In this document: positions 54,902 through 64,000 of the stretch, piece after piece
Layout: the number at the start of each line of letters is the position of its first letter
How positions within the stretch are numbered: position 1 is the stretch's first letter
Assembly: GCF_013426205.1 (NCBI RefSeq)
Contig: NC_089426.1
Coordinates: forward strand, 186,001-250,000
DNA: 64,000 bases
From: Metarhizium brunneum
Lineage: Eukaryota > Ascomycota > Sordariomycetes > Hypocreales > Clavicipitaceae
Reading direction: 5' to 3'
Made by a program: the position numbers and the translations under genes
Notes under the pieces: generated by a model
Seen by the model: the letters and a program-made list of their open reading frames with translations, nothing else
The model's database searches: none
What the model was told of the DNA's origin: nothing

Positions 54902-56877
54902 CTAGTTCTCGTCATAGCTGTAAAGGTCTTCCTCCATCCCCTTGATCTGGAGAGCCAGGAGCCGAGAGTAATACCGGCAGAGACCTAGATTGCCGCCATG
55001 AAACCAGAGTCCGGGATGGCCACTGCGCTGCCAGATGGTGCGCCATTCGCCTTCCTCATTGAACCCCCAGACCTCTTCCACCTTGTCGGCAACGCCATCA
55101 CCAAAGATTTGTCTCGTGTGAGACTTCATGCTCTGATAGCCCGTCGCGAGAACAATCTCGTCAGCCTTGAGCTCCGACTGGTCGCTAAAGCGAAGGCCAT
55201 CTGGAAGTATCTCGGCAACCTCCAGACCCTGCTTGACTTTAATCTTGCCATCGATAATCAGTTTCGACGCCCCGACATCAATGTAATATCCTCCGCCTCT
55301 TTGGAAATACTTGAAGAACAGACCCGCCTCGTCAGGTCCGTTGTCGACCTTGAAGCCAGCCTTGGCCAGCCCCTGAAGCATGTCCTTGTCATGGTTACGT
55401 TGAATTTCTGCAATCTTGACCTGGATTGCCTTTAGCACGCTGTTGGGCATGCTTTGAATAATCAAGTCGGCATCCTCGACAGGGGGACCACCCTCTGAAT
55501 AAAGCCCCTTTAGGGCGATGTCAGTGACGGCATACGACGAGACAACATGTGTGCTCGATCTCTGCACAACCGTGACGTCGTAGCCCTTTTCGGCAAAATC
55601 CTGGGCAATGTCGAGGGCGGAGTTGCAGCTGCCCACCACCACGGCAGTCTTGCCACGTCTACCTTGTCGAGCCCCCGAGAATTCGGAAGAATGGCAAATC
55701 AAATCCCCCTTGAACGCGTCTGCCCCTTTGATATCTGGTTGGTTCTTTTCGCCAGAGTGACCGGTGGCTTGGATAATGTGACGCGGATGAAAGGTGCGTC
55801 GCTCAACCGAGCCATCGGCCGTTGTGCGCTCGACGCAGACAGTCCAGCATTTCTTGGTCTCATCCCACGATGTTTCCATGACTCTCGTCTTCATCCATAC
55901 GTTGAGTTCCATGATGTTGGCGTAGGCTTCGAACCACTGAGCTATCTTGTCCTTTGGCGCGAAGATGGGCCACTGCGGAGGAAAGTTCAAGTAAGGCATA
56001 TGATCATACCACACTGGGTCATGTAGGACTAAATGATGATAGCGCCGTCTCCAATTGTCCCCTACCCGGTCATTGCGGTCGACAATCAGAGCATTGACGC
56101 CCTGCGCTTTGAGCCTGGCTGCTGCCGTCAAGCCAGCTTGGCCGGCGCCTAATGTCTGGTCAGCAAACGCCGCAGTTGGTGCCTGGCACAGAGTCATGTG
56201 CTGCTTTTGAGCCACTTACCAATAATTAACACGGCCGGCTCACTCCCGTCGTCGTAGGCGACAGCCGAGGCCCGGTCGTCTGCCCAGTTTCGCCTACCGG
56301 GCTGTTCGCCGTGATTGACACCTCGCGGGCGGCGCGAAAAGGTGTTTTCAGAGTGACCTTTCAATGACCGAAGACTGGTGTAAATGGTGAATATCTTCCA
56401 TTTGCCGCCTTCTTGGGCCAAGCGAATAAACCCCTCTCCGGCGCCCAACACTGTTTCAATGGACAGGAATGCGGTGATGCCAGAGACTTTGCCTTCACCA
56501 TCGAGCGGGGACACCGAGGGTTGACGAACCGGACCCTGCTTGTCAATTGTGATGTGCTTGATTCGGAATCCGTCTTTCGACTGTGCACATTCTCTAAGAA
56601 ACTCTCCGATTTGAGCAGGGCCTTGGACGGTTCTAAAGTTCCACGACAAGATTAAATGGTCGCGCCAGTATCCCTGTTTCGCAAAGAGATTTTGCGTAGC
56701 ATGAAAAGTTGCATCGCCAAAGCTATCATTGAGGAGACAAATGATGTTCTCAGCTTCGGCCAAAGGATCCACGTCCCCAACGGCTTCCGGCGCTGGAAAC
56801 TGAGTCGGGGGAATATTCGAAGTGCCAGGCAGAGTATGCACCGTGGGCGCCCTTCCGACAACTACTGCTGTAGCCAT
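54902..56877 (-). CDS. NTF2-like domain fused to flavin-containing monooxygenase
   Basis: Two exons on the minus strand (56220-56877, 54902-56148) give 634 residues. Residues ~30-190 form a SnoaL/NTF2-like domain (ENIICLLNDSFGDATF; WRDHLILSWNFRTVQG). The second part is a flavin monooxygenase: the FAD motif GAGQAG begins at Gly220 exactly at the splice junction, a second Rossmann motif VVVGSCNSALDIA binds NADPH, and ATGYQS closes the family signature. Fungal proteins of this fused architecture are common and resemble YUCCA/Baeyer-Villiger-like enzymes; substrates are mostly unknown. It is probably soluble. The N-terminal domain may shape the substrate pocket or mediate dimerisation. Confidence 0.92.
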
Positions 56878-58755
56878 TTTTGAAATTATTCAATGTTCCT
56901 CTTGGTGTCGCACAAATGGTTTTCGGGGCTCAGAAGGTTTTGAAGAATTTGTCGTGGATGAGGAGAGGGCATCAATATGTATGCAAAGACTGCTCTGGAC
57001 CGTCCGACATTGAATGCATGCGCCTCCTTTGGGCATCTCTGCGGGATCCAAATGCGGGGTCTGGCAAGTCGTGCGTGCATCACCAGATATCTCGACAGGA
57101 CACACCAAGTTTTGCGAATCAGTGACGCCGCCACTGAGCCACAGACGGACAAGTAACGGCACCACGTAGGCACACTGGCATTCGACCAATGGTTCAATCG
57201 GAGTTGAGACTTTCCCGACCTTGGGCCGCACAGTGTCGATATCTGTAGGCGGCAACTGACATGTCTGGTGTAGCCAAAACACCAACTACCTGCATCTTTG
57301 CGCCCGCCTCGTGAGCGACATGTCGATCTCGGCTGTCTCAAAAAGCGGCGGGGGGCCGGCATAGTTGAAAAAGAAAAGATTGAATACTGAGGGGGAAATT
57401 TGTGTCGACCGGCAAGATGCACGTCGCCAGGAAGAAACGACTCGCATTGATTGACCAGACCTTGCGGGCAGCCATGTCGTCCTCGGGCATGGCAAAGTGC
57501 CGTCTTGACCTGATGGCCATGGCGGACAGACTCTGACAGAGTATGCGGGTGAATGGCATCGTCTCGCCATGCACAAAGTAAAAATACAGCGGCGAAATCC
57601 GAAGATGCATCTACGCGCAGTTGACTCTGTCAATCGTAAAGCTGGTGCTGCTCCTGCCATTTTAGTAATCAAATTACATAAGCCGATAGCTGCAATAGTC
57701 AAGTTTTATACACTTGGAAACTACGGGTACTTGTATTATTATATAAATACTAGTTGATTTATGTACCTTTTAATTTGAGATTTTTAATCGGTTTATATCC
57801 TCTCTCGCCACCTGAGCGGCACCTTGACGCACTGGAATGGATCGACGTATACAAATTCAATCTTGATTCAATCTTGAGCCAACTGAACCACCTAGGCGGC
57901 TTGCTGGACGCCGGACCAGTCTGTTACACGGAAATGGCCGGCGCAGTCGCTGTTGTTAGTAAAGCCGCGAGAAATAACTTGAGCATCATGGCCGAAAAAA
58001 AGACAAGTCAATGGAGCCCAAAGACGATTTATCAACAAGAGTCTGCATAGGTCTATATATAAAATTTAGCTTGGACTCAAGGCATAACGCATGTCAGGTC
58101 TGCTGACCTTTTGTTTCAAGTACATAGTGTAGTCATGTCTACCAAGAACCTTGGCAAAGGCTTGCATTGTGTATACAACACTTGACTTGATATAAAACAA
58201 GCTAAATCATGGCATGAATTATCTCTTTGGCTGCCCAATGACTCGTGAGGACTCGTGAAGACTCGCTTACCTCAGTGCGAGTGAAATGCGATGGCAGAAG
58301 AGGGCCCATGAGTCATTGGGCAGCTAAAGAGATGCTCGAGTAAAAAAAAAAAAACTAGAGCATAATAAAGAGAGGCTATACAAAAAACACTAATGGGGAC
58401 TGGTACTACCAATTGCATAATACTAGCCCCATTTTCCTTTCTAGACAAAACATAAGGTGTCTGGTATTACTCCGCAGCTGCTTGTGCATTGATTTCCACA
58501 CTGTAACCACTCAAGTGCATGTATATATTACTCCCGTTGACCGTGGGCCGAGATGGATCCGGCCCACGGACGCAAACCGGGCAAGCAAATGGTTGCTGCC
58601 TCGTCAACATCTCCAGACACATTTATTCATAGGTCATGTGAGTCTGACGCTCATTTCACAGACAGGGAACATGTCAGCGACACAACATTGAAGCTACAGC
58701 ATTGAAAGCTACAGGGTAATCGCAAATGAAGACGCCTTTTGCTGGTTTCGTGCCA
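56878..58755. other. Intergenic, no gene supported
   Basis: It contains the promoter of the monooxygenase, a 98-codon open stretch at 57754-58050 without recognisable features, and an inverted-repeat element at 58221-58333 followed by a run of 13 A. No gene is called. Confidence 0.5.
58221..58333. repeat. Inverted-repeat element with 27-bp arms
   Basis: The left arm 58221-58247 and right arm 58307-58333 are reverse complements at 25 of 27 positions. The ~59-bp middle has three 'gactcg' repeats at its left end and a smaller hairpin ACTCGC...GCGAGT. It could fold as a long hairpin RNA or be a short MITE-like element. Confidence 0.75.
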
Positions 58756-59684
58756 TCACCAAGGCTGCACCCGGTCTCGTAGAATGACCTTACCCACGTC
58801 GTCATCCCTGTGCCCTTCAATGACGTCTTTGGCAAACTGTCCACCTATGGCAGGATCGGCAGCGCCTTGCTTCTTGTTCACCTCGACGCTCCCCCCCAGA
58901 CCAGTGGCCAGATAGCCTGGCGAGATGGCCCATATTTTGACCCCGTCCTCCTTGAGGGTGCGATGCCACTCTCTGCGTATATTTGTCAGCTGGCAAACTG
59001 GAAACAAGGGCCCATCATATCCAGCGTTGTGTCATACCTCATCATCATATTCATTCCTGCTTTAGAACTGCGATAGGCCGGTATGCTGATCGGTGGCGGG
59101 CCACCCTTTGGCCAGCCTTTTGGCGGAACACGATTGATGGGCAGATCGAGGTTTTCTGATCCCGCTAGAGTGGATGTACCGCTCGTGATAAAAAGAAGTC
59201 GAGGATCGTCAGATTCAAGAAGTAGAGGTATAAAAACAGACGTCATGATTTGGGACCCCGTTATGTTGACATTCCAGGACTGGTTCCAAACTTGACGCAT
59301 CGTCATGCTGCCCATCAGAAATTCTATGTCAAACAGGGCACCTGAAGCAGTTAGAGTGGCGCATATTCTGCCACGAAGCAGTTGGTATGATGTGCTCTCA
59401 CCTGCATTGTTGACGAGGACATCGAGGCGCCCGTACTTGTTCTTGACCGTGTCGAAGGCGGCAGCTATCGAGTCATCATCTTCCACATCCACTTGGATTG
59501 CAGTGACACGGCCCGAGGCGCTTGGAAAGCTGGTCACAATCTCGGACACCGCTGCCTTTGCCTTGTCGAGAGATCTTCCACCAAGCAGTATCTCGTATTG
59601 TGCGATGGAACCACACAGGGCTTTGACAATCTCGAGCCCAAGGCCTGTGTTGGCTCCGGTAACAAGAATAATCTTGGTCGCCAT
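58756..59684 (-). CDS. Short-chain dehydrogenase/reductase
   Basis: Three exons on the minus strand (59402-59684, 59038-59341, 58756-58972) give 267 residues. A TATATATA box at 59756-59763 lies 72 bases upstream of the ATG at 59684, so the longer open frame starting at 59828 or 59741 is unlikely to be translated. Motifs are TGANTGLG for NAD(P), DVLVNNAG (completed by splicing to ALFD), the catalytic Ser in FITSGTS and YRSSK. After the last splice comes IWAISPGYLATGLGG, the usual loop after the active site. The family oxidises or reduces alcohols and ketones; the substrate is unknown. Cytosolic. Confidence 0.9.
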
Positions 59685-62175
59685 TATGTCCTCGGGAAGA
59701 TGCTTTGGGGTCTTAACCAACGCATCAATCTTGAGGATCATCGTGTTCCCCTTGGTATATATACGCCCCGGTGAAAAGCTGGGACTACGGCGCCGCGTAC
59801 TTGTGTCAAGTTCCTTTCTCCGCGGCAAAGTCCGTTATTACGGGGTTATGGTTACTTGGCTGCCCATTATATCCATGGGAGCTACCTTTGATTTGCTAGT
59901 GTTGACTGGAACTGCCAAAAGTGGACATCGAGCCCTCCACCATGACTGATATCCTATGATAACTGGAATCTGTTGACGTCATTTACTTTCATACTTGCAA
60001 GCTCACAATCTGACTAGATGGCTTGAGGCCTAGTACTCCATGTCCAGTTTATTGATGATTGCACCTGGAACCTCGCAATCCATCTTTATCAGCTATCCTA
60101 TGTCTTGTCATGCGGTATCGTATGGACATCCTTGGCCTTGCCATTGACCTCCGTGCTAGCAGCTCATTCGGCGGGACTTTCATTTGCTCTGTGGAGCTGT
60201 CTTGGCGTAAAATACTCAACATTTGAAGTTTTAGAGTTTATACGGTCCCTAAATTTCTGGTGGCCACTTGCTGGTTCATCATGTAATCCTGCCAAGTGGA
60301 TTCAATACCAACGATTTTTGTATGAAAAGTTGGCCACTTCTCATCCATCCGCTCAACGCATAGCAGGACATAAGACCGCGACGCCAAACCCCAAGTCGCG
60401 CCAAATAGCTCTGTTAAGAAACCACCGCTGTGACTCTAACTTTCCGCCGATTATAAGCGAATAGTGGGCGTCTAGGAACTCGCTGACCATGTTTGTTGCG
60501 ACTCGGTAGTAGGCAATTGCACTGTCACGGCGACGTGGGATGAAATACTGCACATGCGCATACACACCCATTCGTTGCACAGAAAATTGACATACAGAAG
60601 CAGGAATGTGGGCGCCAAAGAATCTACCACATATCCAGCCACTGAGCCCAGAGACTTATGGCCAGAAATTCCTTTAACTCTTGGCCCAGCGTATCTAGAG
60701 CCTGTTTATTCTCGAGACGATGTTGAGTGCTACCGATCAACGTGTTTGTCAAGACGTTTTTGCATAATTTAATAGCCTTGTGTTTCGAAATGTGAGAAGA
60801 ATTTCCGTCCTTTTTGGCTCTGGTCTCGGTGGAAGCGTCGGTGTTGTTGAGCGTGAGGGCATCCAATATAAAGCGGCAGACGATTTCCAACATGGTAATG
60901 TACAGATCAAAGGCGCCATGAGATCTTGCAAGCACTTTGTGTATGGTTAATGAAACTGGGGCGGTAGTTAAATGGAGCTGTCAATTCCCGGGCAAACTTC
61001 GAGGGCGTAACGGAATCGACCCTTGACTTTTTACTGCCACGGAGAGGTGCGTCCAGTACTGTAATAAAGCTCTTGTGGTTCATTGATGCTCGAAAAAACA
61101 ATCTCAGACGCTCCCTGACTAGCTTGGCTCACCTGTCATGACCCGTTATAAGTAAGCCTATGGCCCATTATACTCTCCCAAAATAGCTGACAATTGAGTG
61201 GAATGACTCAGTTGCGTCATCCGCCCTTTCAAATTGCATCCGGAAAGACTTCAGCTTGCTGGAAGGTGCGGTGTGGTCTTTTCAGCGCTCCCACTGTCTC
61301 ATGAGCATCAGCTCTGGGGCACGATGAAGAGTATTAACTTGGTTCACAAGGAACCCTTGCATTGCAACCTGGTCGAGGAACAAGACGCCCTGGATGACAG
61401 TGTCGAAGAAGCAGACTATTTTTGGGCAGCTGAGAATGGCCCAAGTGATGTTGATATATGAGGTCATTGGACTCTTTGACGAATTCATCCGTGGTGGTGA
61501 TTTGGCAGAGCGTCAGGCTGGCATGCTATCACATTAGTTCGGACACTGCGGCAGGTCTTCAAGCAAACGTTCCAGACCAAGCTCAACGGGCCCTTATCCG
61601 AAAGCAACATGTCAATCGCGCAGCTGTTGGAGACCACCAATCCCGTGGCCTTGTGGCGTACATGGATTCTGGTTGAATCGATTCGGCGAACATATCTCAT
61701 GACAACGCTGACCGAAGCCGCCTTTCCGAGGCTAAAAAAAGCATGGGCGCCGTGTCCTGGCGGCATTAAACTGATGACTCCAGGGGGCCTTCGCCCACCT
61801 CAGTCAATGCTTCTTTCAATTGTTTGTAACTTGCAGCGCCCAAGATCATGGAATCACCTAGCTTCCCAAAGGCCAGCATAGCACCGTCAGCAACAGCTAC
61901 AAATGGGCAGACACCCGGTTCGGCTGGTCGAAATCCTTTCGCAACATGGCGCACAAATTGAAGATCCGACGCGACACACAAAGGGATGGGCCTGCCCTCT
62001 TGGAAACCTGCAAGCAATAATGTCAACGGTATCCCAAACGAAACAGGTCACTACAGGGTAGGACGCAGTGGCATGCACAACATCAACCAGTCCAGTCAAC
62101 TGTCGCCAAGTAGGCCAAAAAGTAGCATGTTCATCTATACTCTACGCTGTCTAGCATGTCATGTCGCATCGCACC
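59685..62175. other. Intergenic with decayed gene fragments
   Basis: Many short overlapping open stretches; the only one with family resemblance is an aldo-keto reductase tail at 61766-62026 (minus). Others at 60624-61101 and 61234-61488 are unrecognised. The region looks like the remains of former genes. Confidence 0.45.
61766..62026 (-). pseudogene. Aldo-keto reductase C-terminal remnant
   Basis: The minus-strand segment reads AFGKLGDSMILGAASYKQLK and then EALTEVGEGPL, matching the last NADP-binding block and the following helix of aflatoxin-aldehyde-reductase-type aldo-keto reductases. A stop follows at once and the expected N-terminal barrel is absent from the neighbouring sequence. It is therefore a fragment, not a working gene. 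Confidence 0.5.
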
Positions 62176-62878
62176 TTATGAGATGACCTTCAACGTCTCG
62201 GAAAACGGAAGCTTCCCAGGCGTGGCAGGGTGCTCGGTAGCCTCATCGCCATAGTTCAAGTGCGCCTTCAGCTTGTAGTCCTCGGGAACGCCGGCAAACT
62301 TCTTAATCGCAGCCTCGACAGGGGGAATAGCATTGAGATGCTGCAAGTTGGCACCGAGTCCCTCCAAGGAGAGAGCGGTCCAGACCAGAATCTGGTGCAT
62401 GCCGTTGGCATGGTCGCCGAACTCGGCAAACATGTGCGCGGCCGACTTGTGCGTCTCTCCGGATTCCTTGATTGTGTTTCCAGACTCCCAGAACAAGATC
62501 TTGTCACCTGTCAGCATGCTTTATCGAAATATTCGCGCCAGACGAAAAAAAAAGAAAACGTACAGATCCATAAGCGCTCTTGAAGAGCTGAAACTTGGGG
62601 CTCATGGCGTTCCAGACATCTTCACTGATGCCCTTCAACACCGGCTCGGCTGCGGCAATGATGGTGTCCCAGAATTGCTTGTGTTTGGGTCCGGTAATCA
62701 GGGTAATGCGGACGGGCTGGGTGTTGTAGGAAGACGGCGCGAAAGAGAGGACCTTTTGGATGATTTCTTGAACGCGGGCGTCGGACACGCTGCTGGTTCC
62801 CTTGAGGGGATATACGGAACGGCGGTGGCTGGCGGCGGCGAGCCACTGATCGGCGCTGACGTTGGCAACTGAACCCAT
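62176..62878 (-). CDS. Nitroreductase-family oxidoreductase (FRM2/HBN1-like)
   Basis: Two exons on the minus strand (62564-62878, 62176-62499) give 212 residues. FMN-site blocks are HRRSVYPL near the start and LSFAPSSYNTQPVRITL; the second exon begins ILFWESGN, so splicing rebuilds the expected YGSILFWE strand. Later blocks are FGDHANGMHQILVWTALSLEGLG, NLQHLN and LNYGDEA. The length matches yeast Frm2/Hbn1. The enzymes reduce nitro compounds and affect lipid and nitrosative stress responses in yeast. A minus-strand TATA-like element lies at 62983-62991, about 105 bases upstream of the start. No targeting signal. Confidence 0.9.
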
Positions 62879-64000
62879 TTTGTTCGGGGGATGGATGACG
62901 TTTGGATGGTGGGAATGGTAGCTTGTGGAATTGGATAATGTGATGGTCGGAGCAGAACAAAGGTGTAGGAGCTTCTTGAGGTATTATATAGCTGTTCCCC
63001 TCACGCCGCCAATGGCCTGCCCCGTTTCCCGACCGACACTGCAACGCGAGCCATCTTGTCAGCATTGGTCATGCCGCGAGACGGCGCGATTAGCGTATTA
63101 TTAATTTAGAGTTTCCCGAATCTGTGTGGCTCAAGGGGAAGCAACCGGCAACGTCGATGCGCAAACCAATCGGGGTCCAAGTGGTATCGGATGGCTGCTC
63201 GAGTCAGGGGCCCATGTCGCCATCGATGGCCACATGCACTTTGTTTTGGAAACCCTCTTGGTAATGGACGAGTTGACCAAGAGCTATCTGGAGGCGTCCG
63301 TATCTTGACTGGGCTGGCAGAGGAGCCGGAACCCGGGCTGAGGCTTCCCAACGTCAGCAGCAGCACACGACCAGCACCTGTACCACATGCAGCTTACCAA
63401 GCTATTTGAAACCATATGCAGACATTGAACTAATGGCAGTGGAGACTTGGATGATCAGATCCGTTGGCACCATCGGTTGACAGCTTCGAACCCGTGGATC
63501 AAGAGATGCCCCGCATTTTGTGGGCTATAAAATACCGCACCATCGTGCTGATCATACATGATGTCCTGCCAAAAGCCATGTCATCCGAGCGCGCGGCTGT
63601 TGGAACGCTTTGCTCATTATCAACCCAGATTGTGTCGTGGCTGAGCCAAGTAAAGGGGGACGCGTGCTAGGAATTGGGGGCAACATTGAAGTCCACAACG
63701 AATTGATCGCTCGGCCAATGGAAAACATTAAACTATGGGTCATGCCGCGCGGTTATTAGAAAGCACCAGCACCGGTGGCTCCTGCCGCTTCAGGCTGAAT
63801 CATTTGGGTGCCGCGCGCCATAGTAGTCGTGCCCCTATTCCGTCAACGCATCGACGTTTTACCTCGACCAATTTAAGCCTCCAGATCCACATGTTGCCGA
63901 ACGCAGCACCGTCCAATTATAGAAGGCTCAACTAGATGCAAAGCAGGGATGGCAAAATCGTGCTCTATTCTGATACTCTTGCAAGGTCTTAAGGAAAAGG
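62879..64000. other. Right-edge intergenic, no gene supported
   Basis: After the nitroreductase promoter only short open stretches without recognisable features are seen, on both strands. Confidence 0.5.

Noticed and set aside
57754..58050. 98-codon plus-strand open frame
   Set aside because: No signal, motif or partner exon; close to a repeat element.
1..64000. tRNA or rRNA genes, CRISPR arrays
   Set aside because: No A-box/B-box pair in tRNA spacing, no rRNA-like sequence and no regular spacer-repeat array was seen by eye.

Overview
The window is nuclear DNA of a filamentous ascomycete. Almost every gene has short GT-AG introns of about 45-90 nt with CTAAC-type branch points. The families present (SAT4/PTH11-type rhodopsin-domain proteins, Zn2Cys6 regulators, UstYa/DUF3328 oxidases, GIT1-like permeases, short-chain reductases) are typical of Sordariomycetes. 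A hypocrealean fungus of the Metarhizium/Pochonia type is my guess from gene content, not something the sequence proves. All intron-exon models were built by hand; each closes in frame.

Layout. 1-307 is the last part of a non-reducing polyketide synthase, ending in its acyl-carrier domain. 0.3-4.4 kb is AT-rich and gene-poor and holds one copy of a dispersed relic repeat. 4.4-10.3 kb carries a YcaC-like cysteine hydrolase, a seven-helix rhodopsin-domain protein and an amidase. A small GPI-anchored wall protein lies at 12.1-12.5 kb. 13.5-18.6 kb looks like an acid-catabolism module: a mitochondrial acyl-CoA dehydrogenase and a class III CoA-transferase share a divergent promoter with a palindromic CGG/CCG site, and a GIT1-type MFS permease lies next to them. 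20.7-31.5 kb holds a Zn2Cys6 regulator, an AYR1-like reductase (with a GC-AG intron), a metallo-beta-lactamase-fold protein, an epoxide hydrolase, a 3-hydroxyisobutyrate dehydrogenase-like enzyme and a membrane glycosyltransferase-like protein.

Two loci stand out. (1) 33.5-34.85 kb, in an AT-rich pocket, is a predicted secreted cysteine-containing protein made of 11 small exons, all joined in phase 0. Three exons are exactly 24 nt and one is 9 nt, and four successive introns are near-identical copies of exactly 69 nt, while the exons between them have diverged. (2) 35.4-49.2 kb has the composition of an undescribed dikaritin-like RiPP cluster: an ABC-C transporter, three membrane proteins each with two HxxHC motifs (two clear UstYa/DUF3328 members and one divergent), a secreted S53 peptidase, a membrane prolyl-4-hydroxylase-type 2OG oxygenase, and a 51-residue secreted peptide gene with a Trp-Thr-Pro-Pro-Pro motif followed by a Lys-Arg site. 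A working model is that the peptide enters the secretory pathway, is proline-hydroxylated and side-chain-crosslinked there, trimmed at KR and by the S53 peptidase, and exported.

51.7-64 kb returns to ordinary content: two unrecognised small proteins, an NTF2-fused flavin monooxygenase, a short-chain dehydrogenase, an aldo-keto reductase remnant and a nitroreductase. No tRNA, rRNA, CRISPR array or intact transposon was seen.
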